NCBI GenBank assembly: GCA_958295735.1
Contig: OY282369.1
Coordinates: 2,208,983 to 2,272,982 of the forward strand
From: an uncultured Candidatus Cenarchaeum sp.
GTDB taxonomy: Archaea > Thermoproteota > Nitrososphaeria > Nitrososphaerales > Nitrosopumilaceae
Length of the DNA: 64,000 nt
Reading direction: 5' to 3'
Part shown: positions 46,059-54,178 of the stretch, in pieces
How positions within the stretch are numbered: position 1 is the stretch's first letter
How the letters are laid out: each line of letters starts with the position of its first letter
Notes under the pieces: generated by a model
Database searches by the model: none
Seen by the model: the letters and a program-made list of their open reading frames with translations, nothing else
What the model was told of the DNA's origin: nothing
Program-made: the position numbers and the translations under genes

Positions 46059-47566
46059 TGGCGGGATCCGTGTTCGATTCCCGCTCGGTCGGCGACATCC
46101 ACGAGGAGATACGGGGGGTCTACCTGGGGGACCGGCGGCCCTGGATACTGGGGTTCAGCGGGGGCAAGGACTCCACATGCATGGTGCAACTCGTGTGGGA
46201 CGCCCTGTCCAAGCTTACGGCCAAGCAACTCCACAAGAAGATCTTCATAATATCGTCCGACACGCTGGTCGAGTCCCCCCTGGTCGTGGAGCAGATAACG
46301 AGAACCCTGGAGGCGATGGAGGCGGCGGCCAAAAAGTCGCACCTGCCGGTGTCTACCAACCTGGTCCGCCCCGTGGTGGGGGACACGTTCTGGGTCTGCC
46401 TTCTGGGGAAGGGCTTCCCCGCGCCGAGCAACCTGTTCCGGTGGTGCACCGAGAGGCTCAAGATACGCAACGCCGACCGCTTCATCCAGGAAAAGGTCTC
46501 CGAGTACGGCGAAGCCGTGGTGGCGCTCGGGACCAGGAAGGACGAGAGCACGTCGCGGCAGCAGCTGATGAACCTGTACGAGATCGAGGGGAGCCTCCTC
46601 TCGCGCCACTCCAAGTTCGCGCAGACCTACGTCTATACCCCCCTGCGAGATTTCCTGGAAAAGGACGTGTGGGACTACCTCCTGGCCAGGGAGAACCCGT
46701 GGGGGTCCAACAACCGCGACCTCGCCGCCATGTACAGGAACGCCAACTCCTCGGAGTGCCCGCTGGTGGTCGACACCAGCACCCCGTCGTGCGGCAACAG
46801 CCGGTTCGGATGCTGGACGTGCACGGTAGTCGACAAGGACACGTCTATGGGCAACGCCATAGACAACGGCGAGGAATGGATGGCCCCGCTACTTGATCTG
46901 CGGGAGGAACTGAAGAGGACGCAGGATCCCGAGCGGCGGAGGGAGGTCAGATCCCTCAAGCGGAGGACCGGGCAGATGAAGCTCATAGACGACGCGCGCA
47001 GGGAGGGGTTCGACCGGAAGATCCGCGAGTCGGGGGCCGAGGCGGCGGGGCCGGGCGGGGGCGGGGAGGCCGATCCCTACCGCAGGCTGGTCCCGGGGCC
47101 CTACACCCTGGAGTTCTGCAGGGAATTCCTCGAAAAGCTCCTGGCGGCCCAGAATGCCGTGCGGGCGGACGGCCCGGATCCGGACATCCGGCTGATACGC
47201 GACGAGGAGATCCACGAGATACAGAGGCTCTGGAGGGCGGAGAGGGGGGACTGGAAAAACTCGGCGTATCGGATATACGAAAAGGTCACGGGCGGGAGGC
47301 TGGCGCCCCCGCAGGAGGATCTGGGCGGATTCGGGGCGGTGGAGCAGGATGTCCTCGAGGAGACGTGCCGCAAGCACGGCGTCCCGATCCTGCTCGTCGC
47401 CAAGCTGCTCAACGCCGAGCAGGAGTTCAGGGGCATGGCCAGGCACTCTCGCATATACGGCAGGCTGGACAAGATACTCTCCGAGGAGTGGAGGGACGAT
47501 CTGGGCGCGATCGCGTCCGATCTGGAAAGGCGGAAGGGCGCGCTCAGGGAGGTCGGCGCCGGGTGA
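46058..47566 (+). CDS. dndC: DndC, cluster 1: PAPS-reductase-like sulfur transferase
   Basis: 502 residues from ATG 46058. PP-loop motif FSGGKDSTC near residues 33-41, as in ATP-pyrophosphatase/PAPS reductase enzymes, and four cysteines spaced CX10CX6CX2C near 234, 245, 252 and 255 (in NSRFGCWTC), which suit a 4Fe-4S cluster. DndC accepts sulfur from a desulfurase and activates it, or the DNA backbone, for phosphorothioation. It starts in the dndB stop and ends in a GTGA overlap with dndD, so dndBCDE is one operon. Confidence 0.88.
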   Translation: MAGSVFDSRSVGDIHEEIRGVYLGDRRPWILGFSGGKDSTCMVQLVWDALSKLTAKQLHKKIFIISSDTLVESPLVVEQITRTLEAMEAAAKKSHLPVSTNLVRPVVGDTFWVCLLGKGFPAPSNLFRWCTERLKIRNADRFIQEKVSEYGEAVVALGTRKDESTSRQQLMNLYEIEGSLLSRHSKFAQTYVYTPLRDFLEKDVWDYLLARENPWGSNNRDLAAMYRNANSSECPLVVDTSTPSCGNSRFGCWTCTVVDKDTSMGNAIDNGEEWMAPLLDLREELKRTQDPERRREVRSLKRRTGQMKLIDDARREGFDRKIRESGAEAAGPGGGGEADPYRRLVPGPYTLEFCREFLEKLLAAQNAVRADGPDPDIRLIRDEEIHEIQRLWRAERGDWKNSAYRIYEKVTGGRLAPPQEDLGGFGAVEQDVLEETCRKHGVPILLVAKLLNAEQEFRGMARHSRIYGRLDKILSEEWRDDLGAIASDLERRKGALREVGAG

Positions 47567-49593
47567 TCATAACGAGGATCGCGCTGCAGGACTACGGCGT
47601 GTACCGCGGCAGGGCCGAGTTCGACCTGGAGCCGTCCGACGGGAAGCCGATCGTGCTGCTGGGCGGGGCCAACGGGGCGGGCAAGACCACCCTGTTCGAG
47701 TCGGTCATGCTCTGCCTGTACGGCATCGCGTCGCTGGGCAAGCAGACGACGAAAAAGTCCTACCACGAGTTCCTCGCGAAAAAGATCCACAGGCGCCCCG
47801 GCGCCCGCGCGTCCGCCGGGCGCGCGTCGGTGGCCGTCTGGTTCAGGTCCTTCCGCGGGGGGCGCGAGGAGGAATACGCCGTCACGCGCTCGTGGGCGAG
47901 GGACGGCGGGGGCGTGGAAGAGGAGCTGGACGTCCGGAAGGGGGATCGCGGGGGCGCCATGCGGCCCCTCGACACGGTGGAGCGGGTGCACTGGCAGTCC
48001 TTCGTGGGCGACCTGGTGCCGAAGGGCATAATGAAGCTGTTCTTCTTCGACGGGGAAAAAGTCGTGGAGATGGCCCGCGAGGGCGGCGAGGACGCGACGA
48101 TCAGGGAGTCGTTCAAGTCGCTCCTGGGGCTGGAGATCATCGAGCAGCTCCGCTCCGACCTGCAAGTCGGCATGGCCCGCAACCTGACGAGGGGCGACAG
48201 GGCCCTGCGGGAGGACTTCGAGCGGGGCAGGGCGGAAAAGGAGGAATGCGGGACGACCGTGGCCCGGCTCAGGGAGGCCCGCGCCCGCAAGCAGAACGAC
48301 CTGGACGCGCTGTCGAGGGACATAGAGGCGGCGGAGTCGAGGATCGCCAAGGTGGGGGGCGGGTTCGCGGAAAGGCGCGGCGCGGCCAAGAAGCGCCTCG
48401 AAGAAAAAAAACTCGCCCACAACGCCGCGCGCCAGAAGATCCTGGACCTGTGCGCGGGCGCGCTGCCGCTGGCCGCGATCCCAGGCAGCCTGGCGGGCCT
48501 CGAGGAGCAGATCCGCGCCGACGAGCGCGCGCAGCGCCGGATCATGGGCAAGGAGCTCGCCGATGCCAGGATGAAAAAGATCAGGGTCATGGGAACGAGG
48601 TCGTTCTGGGATGCCGCCGGGATCCCCGAGGGGGACGCCGCGCGGGCCGCCGCCGCGGCGTCGTCGCTGCTGGACGCCCTGGAAGATCCGGACCCGCCGG
48701 ACAGGCCGGCGCTGGGCCTTTCCGCGGAGCAGTCGTCCAGGATGCTGGACACCATCCGCGCCGCGAACACGAGCGCCCTCGACTCGCTGAAGGAGCACAC
48801 GGAAGCCGCCACGAGGCTGGCGGGCGAGATGCTGCTGCTGGAGCGGTCCATCGCGAGCGCGCCGGGCGACGACGAGCTCGGATCGCTCGTGTCGGAGATC
48901 GGCAGGCTGCGCACCCGGGAAGGGACGCTCAGGGCCGAGGCGGAGCACATCGACCAAAAGATCGCGTCGAACCTGGCCATGATGGGCCACTTGGACACCC
49001 GGCTCCAGGCCACGCTCTCGCGGATATACGATGCGGAAAAGTCGGAGACCAGGGTGGCGCTGTCGCGCAGCGTGCAGGCCGTGCTGGGTGAGTTCGTGGA
49101 AAAACTGCGCGCGAAAAAGATACGGGCGTTCGAGGGCCACCTCGCGGAAAGCATCGGGATCCTCATGCACAAAAAAAGCCTCATAAAACGGGCCAGCGTG
49201 GAGCCGGAAACGTTCGAGATCTCGCTGCACGGGGACGGCGGCCGCGTGCTCCAGAAAGACCTGCTTTCCACGGGGGAAAAGCAGATGCTCGCGACGGCCG
49301 TCCTGTGGTCCCTGGCCAAGACGTCGGGCCGCCCGCTGCCGTTCATGATAGACACGCCGCTGGCCCGGCTGGACGAGAGGCACCGCGCCAGCATGGTGGA
49401 AAGGTTCCTGCCCGCGGCATCCCACCAGGTCATAGTGCTGTCCACGGACTCGGAGATCGGGGAAAACTACCACAAGGCGCTCGCGCCGCACCTGTCCCGG
49501 GAGTACGCCCTGGAGTACGTGGAGGGCGAGGGGGCCACCAGGATGCGCGAGAGCTACTTCTGGAGGGGAGGCAGGAAGGTTGTTGCGGTTTAA
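47563..49593 (+). CDS. dndD: DndD, cluster 1: SMC-like ATPase
   Basis: 676 residues from GTG 47563, overlapping the dndC stop. Walker A GGANGAGKTT near residues 34-43, a long central coiled-coil-like region (about 190-440, with EERR/KKLEEKK heptads), an ABC-type signature (LLSTGEKQML) near 565 and a Walker B-like stretch (PFMIDTPLARLDE) near 590-603. DndD's ATPase activity is needed for phosphorothioate insertion; the likely role is opening or nicking DNA. It ends with the TAA at 49591-49593, inside dndE. Confidence 0.88.
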   Translation: MIITRIALQDYGVYRGRAEFDLEPSDGKPIVLLGGANGAGKTTLFESVMLCLYGIASLGKQTTKKSYHEFLAKKIHRRPGARASAGRASVAVWFRSFRGGREEEYAVTRSWARDGGGVEEELDVRKGDRGGAMRPLDTVERVHWQSFVGDLVPKGIMKLFFFDGEKVVEMAREGGEDATIRESFKSLLGLEIIEQLRSDLQVGMARNLTRGDRALREDFERGRAEKEECGTTVARLREARARKQNDLDALSRDIEAAESRIAKVGGGFAERRGAAKKRLEEKKLAHNAARQKILDLCAGALPLAAIPGSLAGLEEQIRADERAQRRIMGKELADARMKKIRVMGTRSFWDAAGIPEGDAARAAAAASSLLDALEDPDPPDRPALGLSAEQSSRMLDTIRAANTSALDSLKEHTEAATRLAGEMLLLERSIASAPGDDELGSLVSEIGRLRTREGTLRAEAEHIDQKIASNLAMMGHLDTRLQATLSRIYDAEKSETRVALSRSVQAVLGEFVEKLRAKKIRAFEGHLAESIGILMHKKSLIKRASVEPETFEISLHGDGGRVLQKDLLSTGEKQMLATAVLWSLAKTSGRPLPFMIDTPLARLDERHRASMVERFLPAASHQVIVLSTDSEIGENYHKALAPHLSREYALEYVEGEGATRMRESYFWRGGRKVVAV

Positions 49594-49957
49594 CAGGCTC
49601 AGGATGAGCTACCGCTCCCAAAACCTCCTCGCGCAGCTCAAGGGCAGGACAGGCATGGCCCCCAACATCGCCGGCCGGCTCGCCATATGCATGTCGCTCA
49701 ACGATCCGTCGCCCCCGAACCCCGACGAGTACGACGAGAAGGGCTCGGAGATCCACCCGTCCGTCCTGTTCGGCGAGTACGAGGAGATCTACCGGGTGCT
49801 GCTGGCACGAAGACTAAACCACGACGGGCTGGATCCAGAAAAGTACCTCAACAGGATGACGAGGGCGCACTTCAACCGCGGGACCGCGTCGCTTTTCGCG
49901 CGCATCCACGACGTGTCGGACGTCGAGAGGGCGATCCTGCAAGAGAGGCAGGCTTGA
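49580..49957 (+). CDS. dndE: DndE, cluster 1: small DNA-binding protein
   Basis: 125 residues from TTG 49580, overlapping the dndD end by 14 bp. DndE family features: LNRMTRAHFNRGTASLFARI near 92-110 and the earlier LGxx-like NLLAQLKGRTGMAPNIAGRLAIC. The DndE of cluster 2 has the same length and begins MLHK where this one begins MLRF (its own codons TTGTTG against ATGTTG), which supports the TTG start. DndE binds nicked DNA and with DndC and DndD forms the modification complex. Confidence 0.85.
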   Translation: MLRFNRLRMSYRSQNLLAQLKGRTGMAPNIAGRLAICMSLNDPSPPNPDEYDEKGSEIHPSVLFGEYEEIYRVLLARRLNHDGLDPEKYLNRMTRAHFNRGTASLFARIHDVSDVERAILQERQA

Positions 49958-50096
49958 ACCGGACGATCCGCGCAGGCGGCACCAGACGAGCGGCGCGCCT
50001 CAAAACCGCACGCCTCCGCGCCCGTGCCCGAGCGGCGCGGCATCTTAGACTTCGCGGTCAACCGGGCCGACCGCGAGATTCCCTGACGCGCTTCCC

Positions 50097-50525
50097 GAGT
50101 CCGCGCTGAACGCCACGGAAATGGCGGGGTTCGGCACGGCGGCCGAGATCGCCGCGCGGGGCATGGCCGTGGATGGGGAGCGGCCGCGCTCGCTTGCAGC
50201 GTGGTTGCTCCGGTCACTCGAGGATGCGGGCGGCGAGATCGACGGCTGCCCGTCCCGCGGGATGCCACACGACCCGGGCGCCTCCGGCGGGATGGGGGGC
50301 ATGGCGATAACCGACTCCGTCGCCTGCGGGGTGGCCGTACCTGCCGGGTCCGCCTGCGCCGCCGCGACCGTGTGGCCGTCCCTCGTCGTAGCGGCCCCCG
50401 GGCACGGCGAATACGGGGGCTCGTTCGTCCGCGCGGACAGGCTCGGGCAGGTTCAACACGCGAGATGCGGATTCGGCCTAGAAGATCATCGCAGGGCGGC
50501 CGGGCGGCCGCAACGCGTGGGGGGA
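50097..50525 (+). pseudogene. Decayed 3' half of a cysteine desulfurase
   Basis: Matches the intact gene at 40939: MAGFGTAAEIAARGMAVDGE against IAGFGKAAEIAVRGMAAEGE; LLRSLEDAGGEIDGCPSRGMPH against MLRPLEDAGGVLNGHPTRRLPH; VAVPAGSACAAATVWPS against VAISAGSACTASTVEPS. The active-site cysteine region survives, but the N-terminal PLP domain is missing and the tail is frameshifted. Confidence 0.8.
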
Positions 50526-50596
50526 GGCGGCTGGGGCGCGGAAGGCGGGGGCCGGAGGGGACTGCCCCTGCCCGCGGCAACTAGGACCGCGGCGGG

Positions 50597-51436
50597 TCAG
50601 GCCGCGGCACCGGATCGGCCGCAGGTGGACTCCAGTCCCAGGTCCAGCAGTTCCGCCACCGCGTCAGCGTCATCTGCCATCCCGCGCCTCTTCTTGTACT
50701 CGCCCACCCGCTCCAGCTGCTCGTTCGTGACCGGAAGAGAAATCCTGCCAATCCCCGTCATCCTTCTGGCCTTCTCCGCCGCCGCGCCGGGCGGCAGTCC
50801 GGGTTCCCTCCTCCTCACGGCCGCCAGCTTCCTCCCGACCTGGGGGGACAGATTTTCCATCTCCTTGGCAGTCTCCCGAAGCATCTGGACGTCGACCGTC
50901 GACTCGTCGCCGCCCAAAGCCTGGAGGGCTGTGAGCGCGTGATCCGCCGTGTACAATTTCGCGGAAACGTCGTCGCGGACCGCTTTTGGCAGCATCGCGG
51001 CGCCGGCATATCTCCTGATCGTGGCAGCGCTCAGCCCGAGCTTTTCAGCGGTGGCGCCCGTCGAGCCGTACTCGTGCACGAAAAACTGTACCGCGTCGGC
51101 CAGATCCGCCCCGCCCACACCCTTTCTGGTAATGTGATCTGCGAGGGAAAGCAACCTGGCATCGTGCTCGCTCGTGCGCCGATCCAAGATGCGCGCCCTG
51201 ATCGACCGCCTCCCCAGGATCTCGTGCGCTCTGAACCGCCTCTGCCCCGCCAGCAACTCGTACCGCCCGTCCCCCGTCTCCCTCGCCAGCACCGGGCTGA
51301 TCAGCCCGTGCTTCCGTATGTTGCTGACCAGGTCGTCCCCGCGTCTCACGGAGGTGTCCCGCTGCCTGGCGTGGGCGGGGCCTATCACTACGCTGTCCAG
51401 CGGAATGTCCCTTGGGGCAGACGGCGCGATCTCCAT
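50597..51436 (-). CDS. ParB/Spo0J-like protein
   Basis: 279 residues from ATG 51436, 29 bp after TTTTTAA at 51465-51459 (an upstream GTG at 51469 is before the promoter). N-terminal ParB/Srx domain: PLDSVVIGPAHARQ, LVSNIRKHGLISPVLAR, YELLAGQRRFRAHEIL. Central helix-turn-helix: GATAEKLGLSAATIRRYAGA. C-terminal helices follow. ParB proteins of this type bind DNA and can hydrolyse CTP; DndB and DUF262 proteins share the same N-terminal fold. Beside dnd it could regulate or partition the island. A decayed copy is at 42185-42840. Confidence 0.75.
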   Translation of the reverse strand: MEIAPSAPRDIPLDSVVIGPAHARQRDTSVRRGDDLVSNIRKHGLISPVLARETGDGRYELLAGQRRFRAHEILGRRSIRARILDRRTSEHDARLLSLADHITRKGVGGADLADAVQFFVHEYGSTGATAEKLGLSAATIRRYAGAAMLPKAVRDDVSAKLYTADHALTALQALGGDESTVDVQMLRETAKEMENLSPQVGRKLAAVRRREPGLPPGAAAEKARRMTGIGRISLPVTNEQLERVGEYKKRRGMADDADAVAELLDLGLESTCGRSGAAA

Positions 51437-51458
51437 GCGTCGTAGCCGCGGGCGCCGC

Positions 51459-51465
51459 TTAAAAA
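51459..51465 (-). promoter_or_regulatory. TATA-type promoter for the ParB-like gene
   Basis: TTTTTAA on the minus strand, 29 bp before ATG 51436. Confidence 0.5.
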
Positions 51466-51668
51466 CCACGCCTTTTGCGGCCGCTCCAAAAGCCGCGCGT
51501 TCGGAGCGCCGCTTTTCGATCGCGGCCGCCCGGAAGCGCGCGTTCTGGCGGGCCGGGGTGGCGCCGTGCGGGATCGCGGCAGTTCCGGCCGCGCCTTAGC
51601 GGGGCTGGCGGTTCGGGCCGGCGGGGGTCGATGCGCGGCCGCGCCGCGCGAGATGCGGAATCCTACGG

Positions 51669-51776
51669 CGGGACCGGCACGCGGGGCAACGGCCGTTGCG
51701 GGTTTTATCGACATTCTTCGTTCCGTCCCCTTAGGAAGGCGGGACCGGCACGCGGGGCAACGGCCGTTGCGGGGGC
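51669..51776. repeat. 34-bp direct repeat
   Basis: GGCGGGACCGGCACGCGGGG... occurs at 51669-51702 and again at about 51742-51775, with 39 bp between them. Purpose unknown. Confidence 0.6.
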
Positions 51777-51879
51777 TGCCGACGATCAACGCAGGGAAGA
51801 ATCCGCCGCGTCGGAGGATCGAAAGGCGGCCCGCGGCGGTACGGGCGAGCCGGGGCTGGGGGGTTCTACATCGGAGGCC

Positions 51880-52071
51880 GCGGTAGCCGGCGCTAGATGC
51901 TACTTGCTCACGGACTCGCACATTGCACGCCAGTATGGCGACGGAAAACGTTTTTGCAATTATGAAAACTTGTTGAAAGAATTTAGTGACGTCACTGCGT
52001 GCCATGTCGTGTCAAAACCCGATTCGAAAGAAATGACTAATGACGAGGACGAGATCAAACCGCAGTTCTAA
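51880..52071 (+). pseudogene. C-terminal gene remnant
   Basis: Lower-GC tail of a frame reading YLLTDSHIARQYGDGKRFC ... VVSKPDSKEMTNDEDEIKPQF, ending TAA 52069-52071. Upstream the frame becomes GC-rich low-complexity, so only the end of a gene seems to be left. Its stop and the stop of the convergent DUF262 gene share bases (CTAA). Confidence 0.45.
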
Positions 52072-53933
52072 GAACCGCCCACATTCTTTCCGTAGGATTC
52101 AAGATTCCATATTCTGTCGGCGTGTTCCCGGAACATCTTTTCTCTCTCCTCTATGATGCTTGGTGTCCATTCGTTGTGATTACACACGGTTTCTGTGTTT
52201 ATCTTAAGATTTGACGCTTTGTATCCTACTGGGTTGCCCTGCGCGTCTGCAGCATCTCTTTTTTCGAGAAAGGCATTATTCTTGAGTTCTATATCGATGG
52301 CATGGTGGAGCAATGTGAGGTTTCCGAGCCGCGGCACGAAGTCTTTGGTTTTGCCCGGCTTGCTTCCTAGAAAGTCAGGCCAATGTTTGGAGTGTGACTT
52401 CGGGAGTATGTATTCCAGTGTGAGGTCGTCTATGGGCTTGACATCTACGTTATTTGTTCCCATGCTTATCGTGATCTGTTGCAGGGCATATTTGCCAGCC
52501 TTGCCTGGTTCCGGAACGAATTCGTGCTCAAAATTGTAGAGGAAGTCCTCGTGGTTGTCGTTTGCGAGTATGACGCTGATGATGTCTGCAAGAGGTTGTC
52601 CGTCGTGGATTCTTCTGGTTATTTGGTTTATCATTACATCTTCCACTTTTCCTGGGTGTTTCTGTTGCACGATCCTGAATTTGAAGAAGAATTTTACAAG
52701 AATGTCTACCAACGTCTTGTATTCCTGAGTTGTGCCCCATTTTCGGTATGCTGTGAGTATGGGAGTACGGATGAATTTTGCATCCCACAGCCTCATCGCC
52801 CGTATTTCGTCTCGCGTCTCGTCGTCGGGATACGAGGATGGATCGTTGAGGGCGGAAAGGAATTTTGCATCTTTTTCCAGATCTTCAATATACATCTTGC
52901 ACGATGACTCATCTTCGAATTTTTCTTGAATGATTTTGTAGAGGTTTTTTCCTGATATCTTGTGCGGGGTGTCAAAGTATCTGGAACGCAACGACTCCAT
53001 TATGAAGTCGTCATCCTTCTGGCCTTGGCCTATCACGTCGTCGAATATGGCATTCCATTTATCGCTTAACTGCCTCTGCAGATCTGTGTTGTCTTTATTG
53101 ACGCAGTTAAGCAGGTGGTTCTTGATCAGGTTGGATTTGGAGAGTGTCTGCCCCCTCTCGTTAAGCGTTTCAAATATCTGAAATGCGGTATTGTCGTCAC
53201 TCACCATCACCATAACCACATAGTTGTATTCGCCTATAAATTCGATAAAGTGGTTAAGCATGGGCACGTTTTTCTTCACGCGTTCATATTGTGCATCATT
53301 GTCATTGTCGCCGTCTTTTCTCCCGGTTATTTTTTGGGTCTCGGTGTTGAATGTGCTGTTTAAAAACTCCATGATCGCGCTGTAGAGAACCTTGTAATTT
53401 CCTGCCAGCAGCTTTTCTGATTTGGTCTTGAACGTTCTCTTTTTTAGGCGGTCTATTTGCGTAATCTCATCTGGTTCATACGTGAGCAGTTCTAAGAACA
53501 GTTCTTTGTCTGTGTCGTTAAGCTCGAGCTTCCACTCGTAATTCCCCATGAATCCATACCTGAGCAGCTCGTCTATCCTGTGAACGCCCTCTATTTCCTT
53601 GTATTCGAACATGATGTCCCGTGCCGCACAAAGCAATACCGTGATTGTGGCAAGTCTCTGCTGTCCGTCTATCACAAACAGCCTTCTTTGCTCTTTGCCG
53701 TTGACCAAGACTATGGGCCCCAGCAGGTACTGCGCATCCAGCACAGGATGGTCAGACCTGTACCATACATCCTCAAAGCGTGCCATTATGTCGTTCCACA
53801 AGGCTTCGGCCTTTTCCTGGCTCCACGCATAGTTGCGCTGGAACCTCGGGACCTTCAGTGTCTGCTTTGAAGACAAGAGTTCATTTAGTGATATTGCGCG
53901 CGTCTCTGCGAACTTGCCACCTATCGCCATCAT
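52068..53933 (-). CDS. DUF262/DUF1524 protein, SspE/GmrSD-like restriction effector
   Basis: 621 residues from ATG 53933, 27 bp after CATAAATTAG at 53960-53951. N-terminal DUF262: VPRFQRNYAWSQEKAEALWND near 28-48 and VIDGQQRLATI near 87-97. The C-terminal about 500-600 region looks like DUF1524 (HNH): LTLEYILPKSHSKHW, then RLGNLTLLHHAID. The usual EHILP histidine seems to be Tyr (EYILP), so nuclease activity is uncertain. In SspE and GmrSD this pair of domains senses modified DNA and cuts or nicks. Low GC suggests acquisition. A MITE lies about 20 bp upstream of its promoter. Confidence 0.78.
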   Translation of the reverse strand: MMAIGGKFAETRAISLNELLSSKQTLKVPRFQRNYAWSQEKAEALWNDIMARFEDVWYRSDHPVLDAQYLLGPIVLVNGKEQRRLFVIDGQQRLATITVLLCAARDIMFEYKEIEGVHRIDELLRYGFMGNYEWKLELNDTDKELFLELLTYEPDEITQIDRLKKRTFKTKSEKLLAGNYKVLYSAIMEFLNSTFNTETQKITGRKDGDNDNDAQYERVKKNVPMLNHFIEFIGEYNYVVMVMVSDDNTAFQIFETLNERGQTLSKSNLIKNHLLNCVNKDNTDLQRQLSDKWNAIFDDVIGQGQKDDDFIMESLRSRYFDTPHKISGKNLYKIIQEKFEDESSCKMYIEDLEKDAKFLSALNDPSSYPDDETRDEIRAMRLWDAKFIRTPILTAYRKWGTTQEYKTLVDILVKFFFKFRIVQQKHPGKVEDVMINQITRRIHDGQPLADIISVILANDNHEDFLYNFEHEFVPEPGKAGKYALQQITISMGTNNVDVKPIDDLTLEYILPKSHSKHWPDFLGSKPGKTKDFVPRLGNLTLLHHAIDIELKNNAFLEKRDAADAQGNPVGYKASNLKINTETVCNHNEWTPSIIEEREKMFREHADRIWNLESYGKNVGGS

Positions 53934-53950
53934 GCATGCCTCCGGCAGGC

Positions 53951-53960
53951 CTAATTTATG
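53951..53960 (-). promoter_or_regulatory. TATA-type promoter for the DUF262 gene
   Basis: CATAAATTAG on the minus strand, 27 bp before ATG 53933. Confidence 0.55.
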
Positions 53961-53978
53961 TCTTGAATCGGCAGTTAA

Positions 53979-54177
53979 GTGCACACTCACCCCCCGCCTC
54001 CCGCCGCGCCAGTTCCTTGCGCAGCGGCGCCGTCTCTGATTTCGCCATGCCGGCGGCGCAAATCCGTCATACTGGTGCCAGTCAACCAAGGGATCCCGCC
54101 GTCCGGCCAGGACTGCGCTGCGTGCAGGCCCGCCAGGGCGCCCCAAGTCGCGGCGGGAGGGGGAGGTAAGTGTGTAC
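53979..54177. mobile_element. MITE family 1, copy 2 (199 bp) with 8-bp target duplication
   Basis: Ends GTGCACACTCACC and, inverted, GTACACACTTACC. Flanked by GCAGTTAA at 53971-53978 and 54178-54185. The right duplication is part of the CAGTTAAC end of the decayed IS that follows. Homologous to 14283-14478. Confidence 0.8.
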
Positions 54178-54178
54178 G

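Noticed and set aside
51669-51776. Possible CRISPR or attachment-site pair
   Set aside because: Only two 34-bp copies with one interval and no integrase or cas gene nearby; kept as a simple repeat.
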